Below, piece after piece: positions 12,702-22,484 of a DNA stretch of 64,000 nt; position 1 is the first letter of the stretch; every line of letters begins with the position of its first letter. Below the pieces are notes generated by a model. That model was not told where the DNA came from, searched no databases, and was given only the letters and a program-made list of their open reading frames with translations. The DNA is from Pelistega ratti. Its GTDB lineage: Bacteria; Pseudomonadota; Gammaproteobacteria; Burkholderiales; Burkholderiaceae_B. The stretch spans positions 186,001 to 250,000 of the forward strand of contig NZ_CP047165.1 of assembly GCF_009833965.1 (NCBI RefSeq). Reading direction: 5' to 3'. Position numbers and translations under genes: made by a program.

Positions 12702-13610
12702 ATGAATGATTTTGCCCTTCCTTTTGACCAGTGGTTAGCACAAGCGGTTGCTTCTGTTGAATCAACGTTAGATGTCTATCTACCTACTGAAGATGAAGAA
12801 CCTGCTCTTTTGCATGAGGCGATGCGGTATGCTGTCTTAGGACCAGGGAAACGTGTACGAGCAGCCCTAGTCTATGCTTCAGGTCTAGCTTGTCAGTCCT
12901 CTTTGGATACTGAGCATTTTAAGGCATTATCATTAGCCACTTCTGCAGTTGAATTAATCCATGCTTATTCGCTTGTACATGATGATTTGCCTTGTATGGA
13001 TAATGATGAATTACGCCGAGGTCGTCCTACTTGTCATATTAAGTATGGAGAGGCGATGGCACTTTTAGCCGCTGATGCTTTACAGCCCTTAGCTTTTAAA
13101 CAGTTATCGCAAATGCCTATTGCACCTGCACTGGTTATTCAAGCCATTGATATTTTGAGCAGTGCTGCAGGTAGCCATGGTATGGTAGGGGGGCAAGTTA
13201 TTGATGTATGTCATGTAGGGCAACAGCTTAGTCTTACACAACTTCAACAAATGCACCGTATGAAAACAGGGGCAATGATTGAGGGAAGTGTTTTGTTAGG
13301 GGCTATTAGTTCTGGCGCTAATTCAGAAGTTCGTCAGGCGTTAGAAGATTATGCCGCCGCAATAGGACTTGCTTTTCAGGTAGTTGATGATATTTTAGAT
13401 GTTACGGTAGATAGCCAGTCTTTAGGTAAAACAGCAGGTAAAGATGAGCAATCACATAAACCTACCTATGTATCTTTAATGGGATTGGAGAACTCTAAAA
13501 CCTTTGTTAATCAATTGTACCAAACAGCGTTAGCTGCTTTACTTCCTCTGGGGCCACAAGCACAACGATTGCGAGAGTTGGCTGATTTTATTATACGCCG
13601 TCATTATTAG
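12702..13610 (+). CDS. ispA: Geranyl/farnesyl diphosphate synthase
   Basis: This short-chain trans-prenyltransferase condenses isopentenyl diphosphate with DMAPP and GPP to give farnesyl diphosphate, the precursor of undecaprenyl carrier, quinone side chains and haem O. The 302-residue length is standard. The first aspartate-rich motif is DDLPCMDND, preceded by HAYSLVH; the second is VVDDILD. GPGKRVRAALVYASG holds the IPP-binding Lys-Arg pair. dxs follows 9 bases after the stop, so the two are probably co-transcribed. The xseB gene that often precedes ispA in betaproteobacteria is absent; an IS30 element lies about 280 bp upstream. Confidence 0.95.
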   Translation: MNDFALPFDQWLAQAVASVESTLDVYLPTEDEEPALLHEAMRYAVLGPGKRVRAALVYASGLACQSSLDTEHFKALSLATSAVELIHAYSLVHDDLPCMDNDELRRGRPTCHIKYGEAMALLAADALQPLAFKQLSQMPIAPALVIQAIDILSSAAGSHGMVGGQVIDVCHVGQQLSLTQLQQMHRMKTGAMIEGSVLLGAISSGANSEVRQALEDYAAAIGLAFQVVDDILDVTVDSQSLGKTAGKDEQSHKPTYVSLMGLENSKTFVNQLYQTALAALLPLGPQAQRLRELADFIIRRHY

Positions 13611-13619
13611 TTTATTTTT

Positions 13620-15509
13620 ATGCAGTTATTATCTACGATTCAATCGCCTGAAGATATTCGGCATCTTAACCGCCAACAATTAAACGTACTGTCTAAAGAG
13701 TTGCGTGCGTATATTATTGAATCTGTTTCTAAAACAGGTGGTCATCTATCGTCTAACTTAGGTACGGTAGAGCTAACAATTGCACTACATCATGTGTTTA
13801 ATACACCTTATGATCGTATTATTTGGGATGTAGGGCATCAATCGTATCCACATAAAATTTTGACAGGGCGGCGAGAGGCGATGGCAACCCTTCGTCAAAA
13901 AGGGGGGATTTCTGGTTTTCCTAAGCGGAGTGAATCTGATTATGATGCTTTTGGAACAGCCCATTCTTCTACCTCTATTTCTGCGGCTTTAGGTATGGCA
14001 GTGGTCTCTCGTTATAAAGGCGATCAGCGTCAGCATATTGCAGTTATTGGTGATGGTGCTATGACAGCTGGTATGGCATTTGAGGCGTTAAATAATGCAG
14101 GTGATACCTCGGGGATTAATCTATTAGTGATCTTAAATGATAATGATATGTCGATTTCACCGCCTGTTGGTGCCTTAAATAAGTACTTAACACAATTAAT
14201 GTCAGGAAGTATTGCTAAAGATGCACATGATATTGGTAAAGCCGTATTAGAGCAATTGCCAAGTCCTATTATGGATATAGCACGTAAGGTAAAAGGACAT
14301 GCTAAATCAATGATGGGGCCTGCTACTTTATTTGAAGATTTAGGATTTAATTACTCTGGACCTATTGATGGTCATGATTTAGATGCATTAATTCCGACAC
14401 TGGAAAATCTCAAAAACCTAGGTGGTTTACAATTCTTGCATATTATTACCAAAAAAGGGCAAGGGTATAAATTAGCAGAAGCTGATCCCGTGCTTTATCA
14501 TGGACCTGGTAAATTTGATCCTGCTTTGGGTATCCAAGCTAAGAAAGGTGAAAGTAAGCCCACATTTACACAGGTTTTTGGTCAATGGTTATGTGATCAA
14601 GCAAAAGCTGATGAACGTTTAATGGGTATTACGCCTGCCATGCGAGAGGGGAGTGGTTTAGTACAGTTTGAACAGCTTTTCCCTGAGCGTTACTTTGATG
14701 TTGGTATTGCAGAACAGCATGCGGTGACATTTGCGGCGGGTATTGCTTGTGAGGGGTTTAAACCCGTAGTGGCGATTTACTCAACCTTTTTACAACGTGC
14801 GTATGATCAAGTCATCCATGATGTTGCCTTACAAAATCTTGATGTTACCTTTGCCTTGGATAGAGCAGGTATTGTTGGTGCAGATGGGGCAACACACGCA
14901 GGTAATTATGATATTGCCTTCTTGCGTTGTATTCCTCATATGGTAATTACGACGCCATCAGATGAAAATGAATGTCGATTATTATTAAATACCTGTTATC
15001 AATATCAAGGTCCTGCCAGTGTTCGCTATCCTAGGGGATCTGGTATTGGTGCCTGTGTAGAGGCAACATTAGCAGCTGTGCCTGTGGGTAAGGCAGTGGT
15101 TCGCTATGAAGCTCCTTCTCTTGTGGATACTCATCGTGTTGATGGAGATAAGCGAATAGCGATATTAGCCTTTGGTACATTATTACATCCAGCCTTAGTA
15201 GCAGGGCAAGAAATAGGGGCAACAGTGGTGGATATGCGCTTTGTTAAACCACTAGATGAAGCCTTATTATTGACACTTGCCAAAACACATAAAGCATTTG
15301 TAACAATAGAAGAAGGCTGTATTATGGGGGGAGCGGGTAGTGCTGTTGCTGAATTTTTTCAGTCACAAGGGATTTATCACCCTGTATTACATCTGGGCTT
15401 ACCCGATCAGTTTATTGATCATGGGGAACAACAAGCTATTTTGGCAGAACTTGGTTTAGATACAAAGGGTATTCTATTACAAATAGCATCTTGGAAAAAA
15501 ACATTTTAA
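13620..15509 (+). CDS. dxs: 1-deoxy-D-xylulose-5-phosphate synthase
   Basis: DXS makes 1-deoxy-D-xylulose 5-phosphate from pyruvate and glyceraldehyde 3-phosphate, the first step of the MEP isoprenoid pathway. It is a cytoplasmic thiamine-diphosphate enzyme. The 629-residue length is normal. Visible motifs are the N-terminal [19 protein letters not shown], the ThDP-binding [15 protein letters not shown] followed by LNDNDMSIS, and the catalytic transketolase-type region [15 protein letters not shown]. The C-terminal transketolase domain has [12 protein letters not shown]. It is paired with ispA nine bases upstream, so the same transcript supplies an early and a late step of the pathway. Confidence 0.97.
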   Translation: MQLLSTIQSPEDIRHLNRQQLNVLSKELRAYIIESVSKTGGHLSSNLGTVELTIALHHVFNTPYDRIIWDVGHQSYPHKILTGRREAMATLRQKGGISGFPKRSESDYDAFGTAHSSTSISAALGMAVVSRYKGDQRQHIAVIGDGAMTAGMAFEALNNAGDTSGINLLVILNDNDMSISPPVGALNKYLTQLMSGSIAKDAHDIGKAVLEQLPSPIMDIARKVKGHAKSMMGPATLFEDLGFNYSGPIDGHDLDALIPTLENLKNLGGLQFLHIITKKGQGYKLAEADPVLYHGPGKFDPALGIQAKKGESKPTFTQVFGQWLCDQAKADERLMGITPAMREGSGLVQFEQLFPERYFDVGIAEQHAVTFAAGIACEGFKPVVAIYSTFLQRAYDQVIHDVALQNLDVTFALDRAGIVGADGATHAGNYDIAFLRCIPHMVITTPSDENECRLLLNTCYQYQGPASVRYPRGSGIGACVEATLAAVPVGKAVVRYEAPSLVDTHRVDGDKRIAILAFGTLLHPALVAGQEIGATVVDMRFVKPLDEALLLTLAKTHKAFVTIEEGCIMGGAGSAVAEFFQSQGIYHPVLHLGLPDQFIDHGEQQAILAELGLDTKGILLQIASWKKTF

Positions 15510-15830
15510 CCCCATCTAAGGTGGCATAGCTAATAACAGCTTTGTTAATGTACTGCTAAAGAAAATAGTATTAAGCGTATTCGTAGATAGTGTAGATATA
15601 TTGTTTACACTATCTATTTTTAATCAGTGGGTAGTATAGACGATAGCGTTTATATATGCTATTTAATGAGTCAATAGTATGACTACGTACTATTAGCTTT
15701 TGGAATGGTATAGATAAAAATCTATGCTATTTATTTAACCAAAGAGTAGTATTAATGAATAATACTATTCATTTTTATAGAAGATAGTGTTGTACTATTT
15801 ATTCTATAGTTGAATATAGGTAAGAATTCA
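15510..15830 (+). other. dxs-folE2 intergenic region with terminator-like hairpins
   Basis: The first hairpin, AGATAGTGTA (15585-15594) with TACACTATCT (15606-15615), is followed by ATTTTT and is the likely dxs terminator. A second, self-complementary stretch, ATGAATA-ATAC-TATTCAT (about 15754-15771), lies nearer folE2. No small gene was seen. Confidence 0.65.
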
Positions 15831-16634
15831 ATGAGTGATAAATCTGATCAAGTTACGACAATGCCAGATGTGCAAAGTAGTTATGATCCTCGCCATATCC
15901 CTATCCAAAGAGTGGGGATTCGTCGTGTAAAATCTCCTTTACTTTTACAGCTAAGTGATGGGTCTGTGCAAGCTACGGTTGGGGAATGGACATTAACTGT
16001 CTTTTTACCTGAAACCGAAAAAGGTACACATATGTCTCGGTTTATGGCATTGTTAAATGATTATCGTCAGACACCGATGACAATGGAAGTATTTAAAAAA
16101 ATGACAGAAGAAATGCTTCCTTTATTACATGCTCAAAAAGGGGATATTACGGTATCCTTTCCTTACTTTATTAATAAAAGTGCTCCTGTATCGGGGGTGC
16201 AGAGTTTAATGGATTATCAGGTTACCTGGCAAGCAGTAGCTGATCAAAATGGGGTTTCTTTTGAGTTAGGGGTACAAGTCCCTGTAATGAGCTTATGTCC
16301 TTGTTCTAAAGCTATCTCAGCCTATGGGGCGCATAATCAGCGTTCTCATATTACCGTGCATATGGTGGGTGAGCAAATTTATGATATGAATCAAGTTATT
16401 CGTACGATTGAACAACAAGCATCTAGTGAGTTATGGAGTTTACTCAAACGAACCGATGAAAAATATGTAACAGAAGGGTCGTACGATAATCCTAAATTTG
16501 TTGAAGATTTAATTCGTGATGTTGCGGTTGCTATTCGACAATTTCCTGCTTTAATTCGATATAAAATTGAAGCTGAAAATTTTGAGTCAATTCATAATCA
16601 TTCGGCATATGCTGTTATTGAAGAGCAAGTATAG
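15831..16634 (+). CDS. folE2: GTP cyclohydrolase I, FolE2 type
   Basis: FolE2 converts GTP to 7,8-dihydroneopterin triphosphate, the entry step to folate. It is the type IB enzyme, which is not bound to zinc like FolE. I chose the ATG at 15831 (267 residues; MSDKSDQ), with TAGGTAAG upstream, over the TTG 21 bases earlier. Motifs include VGIRRVKSPL, the catalytic cysteine region SLCPCSKAIS, and HNQRSHITVH, followed by DNPKFVEDLIRDVA. The position after ispA-dxs matches Bordetella-type gene order. Zinc-responsive control by Zur is common for folE2, but I could not find a convincing Zur box here. Confidence 0.94.
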   Translation: MSDKSDQVTTMPDVQSSYDPRHIPIQRVGIRRVKSPLLLQLSDGSVQATVGEWTLTVFLPETEKGTHMSRFMALLNDYRQTPMTMEVFKKMTEEMLPLLHAQKGDITVSFPYFINKSAPVSGVQSLMDYQVTWQAVADQNGVSFELGVQVPVMSLCPCSKAISAYGAHNQRSHITVHMVGEQIYDMNQVIRTIEQQASSELWSLLKRTDEKYVTEGSYDNPKFVEDLIRDVAVAIRQFPALIRYKIEAENFESIHNHSAYAVIEEQV

Positions 16635-16748
16635 TGTGTATTAGAGGGTGAGGACGTTTATTTTATCTGTGGTGTCTGGCTGTTTTAGTCTGATAAAGGT
16701 AGAAATAGCTAAATTGTAATCCTCTCGAGTACGTATTATCTTTCAATG

Positions 16749-16780
16749 TACAAAAAAGGCGAGTAATAACTCGCCTTTAC
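16749..16780 (-). terminator. Terminator of the cytochrome c gene
   Basis: Stem AAAGGCGAG (16755-16763) with CTCGCCTTT (16770-16778). The T run lies on the minus-strand side (AAAAAA on the plus strand at 16752-16757), so it serves mainly the minus-strand gene. It could also act weakly after folE2. Confidence 0.8.
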
Positions 16781-16844
16781 CTACTTCGTATCACAAAATA
16801 GTTTCTTTCTCTATGAAAAGGATAAGAGGAGTGAAAATAATCTC

Positions 16845-17156
16845 TTATTTAAGTGAAAGAATCCATGTTGCTAATGCTTTTGCTTCTTCATCATTTACGG
16901 CATTAGGCGGCATTGGTACAGGCCCCCATTTACCAGAACTACCATTTTTGATACTTGCTACAATAGTATCTGTGTCTTCTGCATATTTTGCTGCGATTTC
17001 TTTAAATGCTGGTCCGATAATTTTGGTGTTAGTGCTATGACAGCCTACACAGGCTTTTGTTTTGGCTAGTTCAGCACCATCTTGAGCATAAACAGATGAT
17101 ACAGCAAGAACTGTAGAAGCACCAAGAATTAATTTAGTCATTCGGTTGAGTTTCAT
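16845..17156 (-). CDS. Small periplasmic class I cytochrome c (c-551/c8 type)
   Basis: This electron carrier has a single covalently bound haem and works in the periplasm, probably between respiratory complexes and a terminal oxidase or peroxidase. The 103-residue precursor has a signal peptide (MTKLILGASTVLAVSSVYAQ, cleaved near residue 24). The haem-binding motif is CVGCH, at about residues 36-40. The sixth, methionine ligand sits in PVPMPPN, and the C-terminal helix ends ATWILSLK. Gene neighbours do not reveal its partner. A strong AAGGAGATAT site precedes the start, and its own terminator follows. Confidence 0.92.
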   Translation of the reverse strand: MKLNRMTKLILGASTVLAVSSVYAQDGAELAKTKACVGCHSTNTKIIGPAFKEIAAKYAEDTDTIVASIKNGSSGKWGPVPMPPNAVNDEEAKALATWILSLK

Positions 17157-17477
17157 AAAAATATCTCCTTACAAAAAGCAATAAAATGTTGAGCTTAATA
17201 TAACATATTGATATGTTTTAAAAGTTGACATTTCTCAAGAGACATTGAGCTTAGGAGAAGAAGTAGAAAAAATGTTGTTTACCTGCATCAAAAAAATACT
17301 AAAGCAGATAAAAGTTTGATTAATATAAAAAGTATTTGATTTTTATAAGAAAAGTTTATAAAATAGATGGTTTCTTGCTCGACTAGGGCAGTTTTGTGAG
17401 TTGTTAGTTAATAGAGATATTTGTTAATAACGATACGGGCTTACTTAGCGGGCTGTTTTTATCCATAAGGAGTTAAT
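17157..17477. other. Divergent promoter region between cytochrome c and rpsF
   Basis: This 321-base region carries promoters for both divergent genes. A TTGACA hexamer occurs near 17224 on the plus strand, without a clear -10 partner that I would trust. The bases just before rpsF (about 17425-17470) are GC-richer and could form a leader structure like the S6:S18 autoregulatory motif, but I could not establish it. Confidence 0.4.
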
Positions 17478-17867
17478 ATGCGTCACTACGAAGTAGTGTT
17501 TATTGTGCACCCTGATCAAAGCGAACAGGTTCCTGCAATGACAGAGCGTTACCAAGGTATGGTAACGACTAACGGTGGTAAAGTACACCGTTCAGAAGAC
17601 TGGGGTCGCCGTCAATTGGCTTACCCAATCCAAAAACTTGTTAAAGCTCACTATGTTTGCTTAAACATTGAATGCGATCAAAACACATTAGATGAGTTAG
17701 AGCATTCTTTCCGTTATAACGATGCTATCTTACGTCACTTAGTGATTAAGACAAAATCAGCACAAACTAGCCCATCAATTATGATGAAAGCCGCTGAACG
17801 TGAGGAATCTCGTAAAGCAGCCGCTGTTGCTGAAGAAGTGGCTCTTGAGCAAGAAACCGAAGAATAG
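17478..17867 (+). CDS. rpsF: 30S ribosomal protein bS6
   Basis: bS6 binds 16S rRNA as a dimer with bS18 in the central domain of the small subunit. The 129-residue protein shows the family opening [19 protein letters not shown], the [19 protein letters not shown] segment and [14 protein letters not shown]. It ends in an acidic, alanine-rich tail as in other proteobacteria. It starts the operon rpsF-priB-rpsR-rplI, with an AAGGAG site six bases upstream. Confidence 0.97.
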   Translation: MRHYEVVFIVHPDQSEQVPAMTERYQGMVTTNGGKVHRSEDWGRRQLAYPIQKLVKAHYVCLNIECDQNTLDELEHSFRYNDAILRHLVIKTKSAQTSPSIMMKAAEREESRKAAAVAEEVALEQETEE

Positions 17868-17879
17868 AGAAGGATCATA

Positions 17880-18209
17880 TTGAATCAGGTTTATCTAGAA
17901 GTACGTGTTATAGAGGTGAAACCACTTCGATTAACACCAGCAGGCATACCGGTTCAAGAATTAATTGTTGAACATTGCTCTGAAGTTGTTGAAGCAGGGC
18001 ATTTACGAAAAGTAGAGTTTGTATTATCTGCACGTGCTATTGGTCATATTACGCAATTATTGCAAAATCTTACTATTGGCACTGTTATGAAGGTAGAGGG
18101 TTTTTTAGCCGCTTCACGAAAGCATTCAACAAAGTTGGTGCTACACCTTCAAAAAGTACAAATTCCTGATGTAAGTGGTTCAACACAAATGATCGAGATG
18201 GCAAAGTAG
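17880..18209 (+). CDS. priB: Primosomal replication protein N (PriB)
   Basis: PriB is a single-strand DNA-binding OB-fold protein that, with PriA, reloads DnaB at stalled forks. The 109-residue protein shows NQVYLEVRVIEVKPLRLTPAGIP, the aromatic-poor core VEFVLSARAIG and VMKVEGFLA. The start codon is TTG at 17880, supported by AAGGAT six bases before it; no in-frame ATG lies near. Its place between rpsF and rpsR is conserved in beta- and gammaproteobacteria. The gene ends 60 bases before rpsR, with an AAAGGC site between them. Confidence 0.93.
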   Translation: MNQVYLEVRVIEVKPLRLTPAGIPVQELIVEHCSEVVEAGHLRKVEFVLSARAIGHITQLLQNLTIGTVMKVEGFLAASRKHSTKLVLHLQKVQIPDVSGSTQMIEMAK

Positions 18210-18269
18210 TAATACTTTGGATTAACAAGTTATAGGGGAGTATCCCCGATTAGTTTAAAGGCAAATACC

Positions 18270-18545
18270 ATGGCTTTCATGAAAAAAGGCAAGGAAAAAC
18301 GCAGCAAATTTACGCAGCAAAATCCACTATTTAAACGTCGCAAATTCTGCCGTTTTACAGCAGCTGGCGTTGAAGAAATTGATTATAAAGATGTTGATAC
18401 ATTACGTGACTTCATCACAGAGACAGGTAAAATTATTCCTGCTCGTTTAACAGGTACTAAAGCTAACTACCAACGTCAATTAGACACAGCAATTAAACGT
18501 GCTCGCTTTTTAGCTTTACTTCCATACACCGATAACCACAAATAA
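18270..18545 (+). CDS. rpsR: 30S ribosomal protein bS18
   Basis: bS18 pairs with bS6 on the small subunit platform. This 91-residue form has the core [21 protein letters not shown] and [15 protein letters not shown], then [20 protein letters not shown]. It is in the standard position of the rpsF operon, 11 bases before rplI. Confidence 0.97.
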   Translation: MAFMKKGKEKRSKFTQQNPLFKRRKFCRFTAAGVEEIDYKDVDTLRDFITETGKIIPARLTGTKANYQRQLDTAIKRARFLALLPYTDNHK

Positions 18546-18556
18546 GGATTACTGAC

Positions 18557-19012
18557 ATGCAAGTTATTCTGTTAGAAAAAATTGGCAAACTAGGTAACCT
18601 AGGTGAAATCGTTAAAGTACGTGACGGTTTTGCACGTAACTACTTAATTCCTCAAAAGAAAGCTCGCCGTGCGACAGAGCAAGCGATTGCTGAGTTTGAA
18701 GCACGTCGTGCAGAGCTAGAAAAAGCACAAGCAGAACGTTTAGCAGCAGCTCAAAAAGTAGGTGAACAACTTAATGGTTACCGTTTAGTTTTATCTCAAA
18801 AAGCAGGTGTTGATGGTCGTTTATTCGGTTCTATCACCTCTATGGATATTGCTGCAGGTCTTGTTGCGGCTGGTTTTGAGACTATTAATAAACAACAAGT
18901 ACGCTTAACAGAAGGTGCATTAAAAGCAGTAGGTGAATACCCTGTTTCTTTACATTTGCACGCTGACGTTGACGCTGACATTACTGTTGTTGTTCAAGGC
19001 GAAATGGCTTAA
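18557..19012 (+). CDS. rplI: 50S ribosomal protein bL9
   Basis: bL9 binds domain V of 23S rRNA at the base of the L1 stalk. The protein has 151 residues. The N-terminal domain shows [36 protein letters not shown], and a long alpha helix of charged residues. The C-terminal domain has [14 protein letters not shown] and [12 protein letters not shown]. It is the last ribosomal gene of the operon and is followed by a terminator. Confidence 0.97.
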   Translation: MQVILLEKIGKLGNLGEIVKVRDGFARNYLIPQKKARRATEQAIAEFEARRAELEKAQAERLAAAQKVGEQLNGYRLVLSQKAGVDGRLFGSITSMDIAAGLVAAGFETINKQQVRLTEGALKAVGEYPVSLHLHADVDADITVVVQGEMA

Positions 19013-19035
19013 TTAAACCATTTTAAGTGCTTTAT

Positions 19036-19075
19036 AAAAACCAACTCCTATGATTATAGGGGTTGGTTTTTTGTC
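19036..19075 (+). terminator. Terminator of the rpsF-rplI operon
   Basis: Stem AACCAACTCCTAT with ATAGGGGTTGGTT around a short GATT loop, followed by TTTTTTGT. Confidence 0.88.
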
Positions 19076-19139
19076 TTTTAATACACAAAAATTCGTTTAT
19101 AATAGGCAGTTTCATCTTTTATAAAGTGGTTGTGACAAA

Positions 19140-20561
19140 ATGAGTGATAAGGTTGCTGAACTTGATTTTACTTCGGATATTCCGCCAGAAAATCCTAATT
19201 TTACTAATTTACGTCTTCCCCCCCAATCTATAGAGGCAGAGCAGTCGGTTCTGGGTGCTTTACTTATAGAAAATAGTGCGTTTAATGAAATTAGTAGTTT
19301 ATTATCAGAAGAAGACTTTTATCGTCATGATCACCGTCTCATTTGGCGCCATATTTATCAATTAATTAGTTTAGATCGTGAAGCTGATGTCATTACGGTG
19401 GCAGAGTCTTTACGTCTCGTTAATAAAGAAGAAGAGGTAGGTGGGCTTGCTTATCTCAATGATTTAGCCATGAATGTGGCATCAGCTGCTAATATTACTC
19501 GTTATGCTGAAATCGTACGAGAACGTTCTATGTTGCGTCAGTTAGTCGCTGTTGCAGACGAGATAGCAACCATGGCATTTCAACCTAATGGTCGCCAAGC
19601 ACGGCAACTATTAGATGAAGCAGAGGCAAAAGTCTTTAAGATTTCTCAGGATAATGGAGCGGGTGCAAAAGATTTTCATACGATGCCAAATGTGATGGTA
19701 CAAGTCATAGAAGAGCTCGAAAAATTAGCAGCACGTGATAATGATTCTCTTGTGACAGGTATCAGTACAGGATTTACCGATTTAGATGCACGTACAGCAG
19801 GTATGCATAGTGGTCAGTTAATTATTGTAGCAGGTCGCCCTGCAATGGGTAAAACCTCTTTTGCGATGAATATTGTCGAGCATGTCGCTATTCATGAAAA
19901 ATTACCCGTTGCTGTTTTTAGTATGGAGATGGATGCGGTTCAGTTAGGGCATCGTTTATTGGGTTCTGTGGGTAAAATTGATCAGCAACGTATGCGTACA
20001 GGACGATTACGAGATGAGGATTGGCCAGGTATTATCCATGCAACTTCTCTTTTACAAGATGCTAAGATTTTTATTGATGAAACCCCAGCTTTAACACCGA
20101 TTGATTTACGAGCAAGGGCTCGCCGTCTGAAAAGTAAAGAAGGGGAGTTAGGATTAATCGTTGTTGATTATTTACAGTTAATGTCTGGTAATGGACGCAA
20201 TGATAATCGTACAGCAGAAATCTCTGAAATTAGCCGTTCTCTAAAACAATTAGCACGTGATTTAAAATGCCCTATTATTGCGCTTTCACAGCTTAATCGT
20301 GGATTGGAGCAACGAACAAATAAACGACCTATTATGTCAGATTTACGTGAATCTGGGGCGATTGAGCAAGATGCAGACGTTATTCTCTTTATCTATCGTG
20401 ATGAAGTCTATAATCCTGAATCACCTGATAAAGGGACGGCAGAAATTATTATTGGGAAACAGCGTGCGGGTTCGATCGGCACAGTACGTCTTACTTTTGC
20501 GGGTGAATATACCAAGTTCTTTAACTATACGGGTGCTGGAGCGGCATTTGTAGGAGAATAA
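19140..20561 (+). CDS. dnaB: Replicative DNA helicase DnaB
   Basis: DnaB is the hexameric ring helicase that unwinds DNA at the fork. At 473 residues it has the standard length and no intein. The N-terminal domain (about 25-130) has PPQSIEAEQSVLGALL. The RecA-like domain has Walker A AGRPAMGKTS at 231-240, Walker B LGLIVVDYLQLM, the arginine-finger region RESGAIEQDADVILFIYRD and KQRAGSIGTV. It follows the ribosomal operon after a terminator, so it has its own promoter. PriB, its loader partner, is encoded just upstream. Confidence 0.97.
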   Translation: MSDKVAELDFTSDIPPENPNFTNLRLPPQSIEAEQSVLGALLIENSAFNEISSLLSEEDFYRHDHRLIWRHIYQLISLDREADVITVAESLRLVNKEEEVGGLAYLNDLAMNVASAANITRYAEIVRERSMLRQLVAVADEIATMAFQPNGRQARQLLDEAEAKVFKISQDNGAGAKDFHTMPNVMVQVIEELEKLAARDNDSLVTGISTGFTDLDARTAGMHSGQLIIVAGRPAMGKTSFAMNIVEHVAIHEKLPVAVFSMEMDAVQLGHRLLGSVGKIDQQRMRTGRLRDEDWPGIIHATSLLQDAKIFIDETPALTPIDLRARARRLKSKEGELGLIVVDYLQLMSGNGRNDNRTAEISEISRSLKQLARDLKCPIIALSQLNRGLEQRTNKRPIMSDLRESGAIEQDADVILFIYRDEVYNPESPDKGTAEIIIGKQRAGSIGTVRLTFAGEYTKFFNYTGAGAAFVGE

Positions 20562-20576
20562 TCGTATATGAGGATT

Positions 20577-20626
20577 AAGTGCAATACTTTTTAATTTATT
20601 ATGTATAAAGTATTGCACTTTTAATT
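20577..20626. terminator. Bidirectional terminator between dnaB and dut
   Basis: Perfect 14-bp stem AAGTGCAATACTTT (20577-20590) with AAAGTATTGCACTT (20607-20620), with T/A runs on both sides, placed between convergent genes. Confidence 0.85.
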
Positions 20627-20696
20627 TGAACGTAAACTAATAAATATAAGAGAAAATGATAGTAAATATTAGTTTAAAGCATAGTTTTCTATATTA

Positions 20697-21143
20697 TTAA
20701 CCACGCCCTGTACTACCAAAACCGCCTTCGCCGCGATGACTTTCTGTAAACTCTTCTACAATATTAAAATCAACTTGTTGAACAGGAACAATAACGAGCT
20801 GTGCCATACGTTCAAATGGTTCCAGTTTAAAAGCAGTCTGACCACGATTCCATACAGAAACCATCAGTTGTCCTTGATAATCTGAATCAATTAGACCTAC
20901 AAGATTACCCAGTACAATACCGTGTTTATGTCCTAAACCTGAACGGGGTAGAATAAGAGCAGCATAACGGGGATCGTCTAAATGTATGGCTAAACCCGTT
21001 GGAATAAGTTCAGTTTGTCCTGGGGCTAAAGTAATGGCTTCATCAATACATGCACGTAAATCTAGCCCTGCTGAACCTGTTGTAGCATAATGAGGCAACT
21101 GGTCTTTAATACGTGTATCTAGGATTTTTAAATCAACTTTCAT
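20697..21143 (-). CDS. dut: dUTP diphosphatase
   Basis: The dUTPase hydrolyses dUTP to dUMP, keeping uracil out of DNA and feeding thymidylate synthesis. The 148-residue trimeric enzyme has all five motifs: [11 protein letters not shown] (1), [10 protein letters not shown] (2), [13 protein letters not shown] (3), FERMAQLVI (4) and the C-terminal arm [12 protein letters not shown] (5). In relatives dut directly follows coaBC. Here a DedA-family gene and about 400 bp of non-coding DNA lie between them. Confidence 0.97.
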   Translation of the reverse strand: MKVDLKILDTRIKDQLPHYATTGSAGLDLRACIDEAITLAPGQTELIPTGLAIHLDDPRYAALILPRSGLGHKHGIVLGNLVGLIDSDYQGQLMVSVWNRGQTAFKLEPFERMAQLVIVPVQQVDFNIVEEFTESHRGEGGFGSTGRG

Positions 21144-21363
21144 TTCTGTTCCTTTTTATATAAACTGCAAGCTTACCATAATATTGTAGAGCTAAGGATA
21201 ATTTATTGGTTATTCATATACCTTTAATAATGACTATATTAAATAGGGATAGGGGTTATTTATAACTATATCTGGATTATAGATGGTGATAAGAATTAAT
21301 TTTTACTATCTTTTACACTAAGGTAAAGTATTAAATACTTCTTAGAATAAGTATATTCGCAAA

Positions 21364-21395
21364 AAATAACCCTTACTTTATAAGGTAAGGGTTAA
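21364..21395 (-). terminator. Terminator of the DedA-family gene
   Basis: Stem AACCCTTAC (21368-21376) with GTAAGGGTT (21385-21393). On the minus strand it is followed by ATTTTTT. Confidence 0.82.
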
Positions 21396-21408
21396 ATGAG
21401 ATTATCGC

Positions 21409-22074
21409 TTAGGATTGATCCGTTTTATCTGACATTAACGTATCTGAATTTGTTTTACTTTTTCGTGAAGTAATAAAAAAGTAAATGACTATACCAACAC
21501 CGAGAACAACAGATAAGATAGTTAATATCTCACCAATTCCAACGCCTGTTTTTGCTGAAAGGGTTTGAGCGCCTTTTGCTGAAAAATAACCGGGTGATAG
21601 CATAACAGGTAACCAAATAATGGCTGAGGTAATATTAGCGAGTTGGAATTTGCTGTGCTTTAATTCCATGACTCCTGCTACAGTTGGAATGGTTGAGCGA
21701 ATGGGTCCCATAAAGCGACCTAAGAAAACAGATAAAGTACCGTATTTTTCAAAGAACTTATGTGCTTTTACAAAGAAGAGATAATATTGATTAAAGGGAG
21801 GTTTTTTGGTAATTTCCCAACCAAACCAGCGTCCGATATAATAAGAAACAGCATCACCTAAAACAGCCCCTATAAATCCCCAAATAAAAACACCCGTAGG
21901 GTCTAGTGTACCTGTCCCAATAAGTCCACCTGTAAAGATAAGAATAGCGGTAGCAGGAATCATAATACCAATGACGAGTAAAGATTCACCAAAGCAAAGT
22001 AAACCAATAATGGGTCCAGCCCAAACTTGATTATTAGAAATAAAGTTATTAATTAATTGAATATAGTCATTCAT
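21409..22074 (-). CDS. DedA-family (SNARE-associated) inner-membrane protein
   Basis: DedA proteins are inner-membrane transporters or flippases linked to undecaprenyl-phosphate or phospholipid recycling and to membrane potential. The start is set at 22074 (MNDYIQ; 221 residues); the frame is open 31 codons further up but without protein character. Visible features are hydrophobic segments at about 20-75 (VWAGPIIGLLCFGESLLVIG), the GAVLGDAVSYYIGRWFG motif, then the conserved FLGRFMGPIRSTIPTVAG, containing the two arginines typical of the family. A Lys/Ser-rich tail ends the protein. The substrate of this member is unknown. It interrupts the usual coaBC-dut neighbourhood. Confidence 0.9.
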   Translation of the reverse strand: MNDYIQLINNFISNNQVWAGPIIGLLCFGESLLVIGIMIPATAILIFTGGLIGTGTLDPTGVFIWGFIGAVLGDAVSYYIGRWFGWEITKKPPFNQYYLFFVKAHKFFEKYGTLSVFLGRFMGPIRSTIPTVAGVMELKHSKFQLANITSAIIWLPVMLSPGYFSAKGAQTLSAKTGVGIGEILTILSVVLGVGIVIYFFITSRKSKTNSDTLMSDKTDQS

Positions 22075-22484
22075 TCTGTATATCGTTCTAAAAAGAGAAA
22101 GAGTGTGCCTATTGTAAACTAAGTTGCCTCTTTTAGTATAAAAGAAAGTAAAATTTCTTATTAACATGTGAGTGGATAATCAGCATATAGGAATTAATTT
22201 TACTAGTAGATATTAATTCCTAGATAAGAGTAATATGAAGATAATATATGTGAATACGCATTGAATCCATAGGCTATTTGATGCTTTAATGGAGATAGCT
22301 CTAATACGTCATGGTATATAAGCAATAGATTAGTGTTATTTTATCCCAATAATAGCAGGAGACAAATTGACAGTAGATGTATTGCTTATACAAAGTAAAA
22401 TGACTTAATCTCTTATCTAAACCTAAACAACTATACTATGAAGATACTTTTTAATAAAGAGAAACTATACCCTATCAGTAATGA
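22075..22484. other. Non-coding region between coaBC and the DedA gene
   Basis: About 410 bases without a gene. A perfect inverted repeat with 11-base arms, TAGGAATTAAT (22188-22198) and ATTAATTCCTA (22212-22222), lies in it. It could be an operator for the DedA gene or a late terminator for coaBC. Confidence 0.5.

Noticed and set aside
16813-17040. Plus-strand frame over the cytochrome c gene
   Set aside because: It is antisense to a gene with a signal peptide, CxxCH motif and terminator, so it is a shadow.
17425-17470. S6:S18-binding autoregulatory leader before rpsF
   Set aside because: Some GC-rich pairing is possible, but I could not identify the defining conserved bulge and stem.
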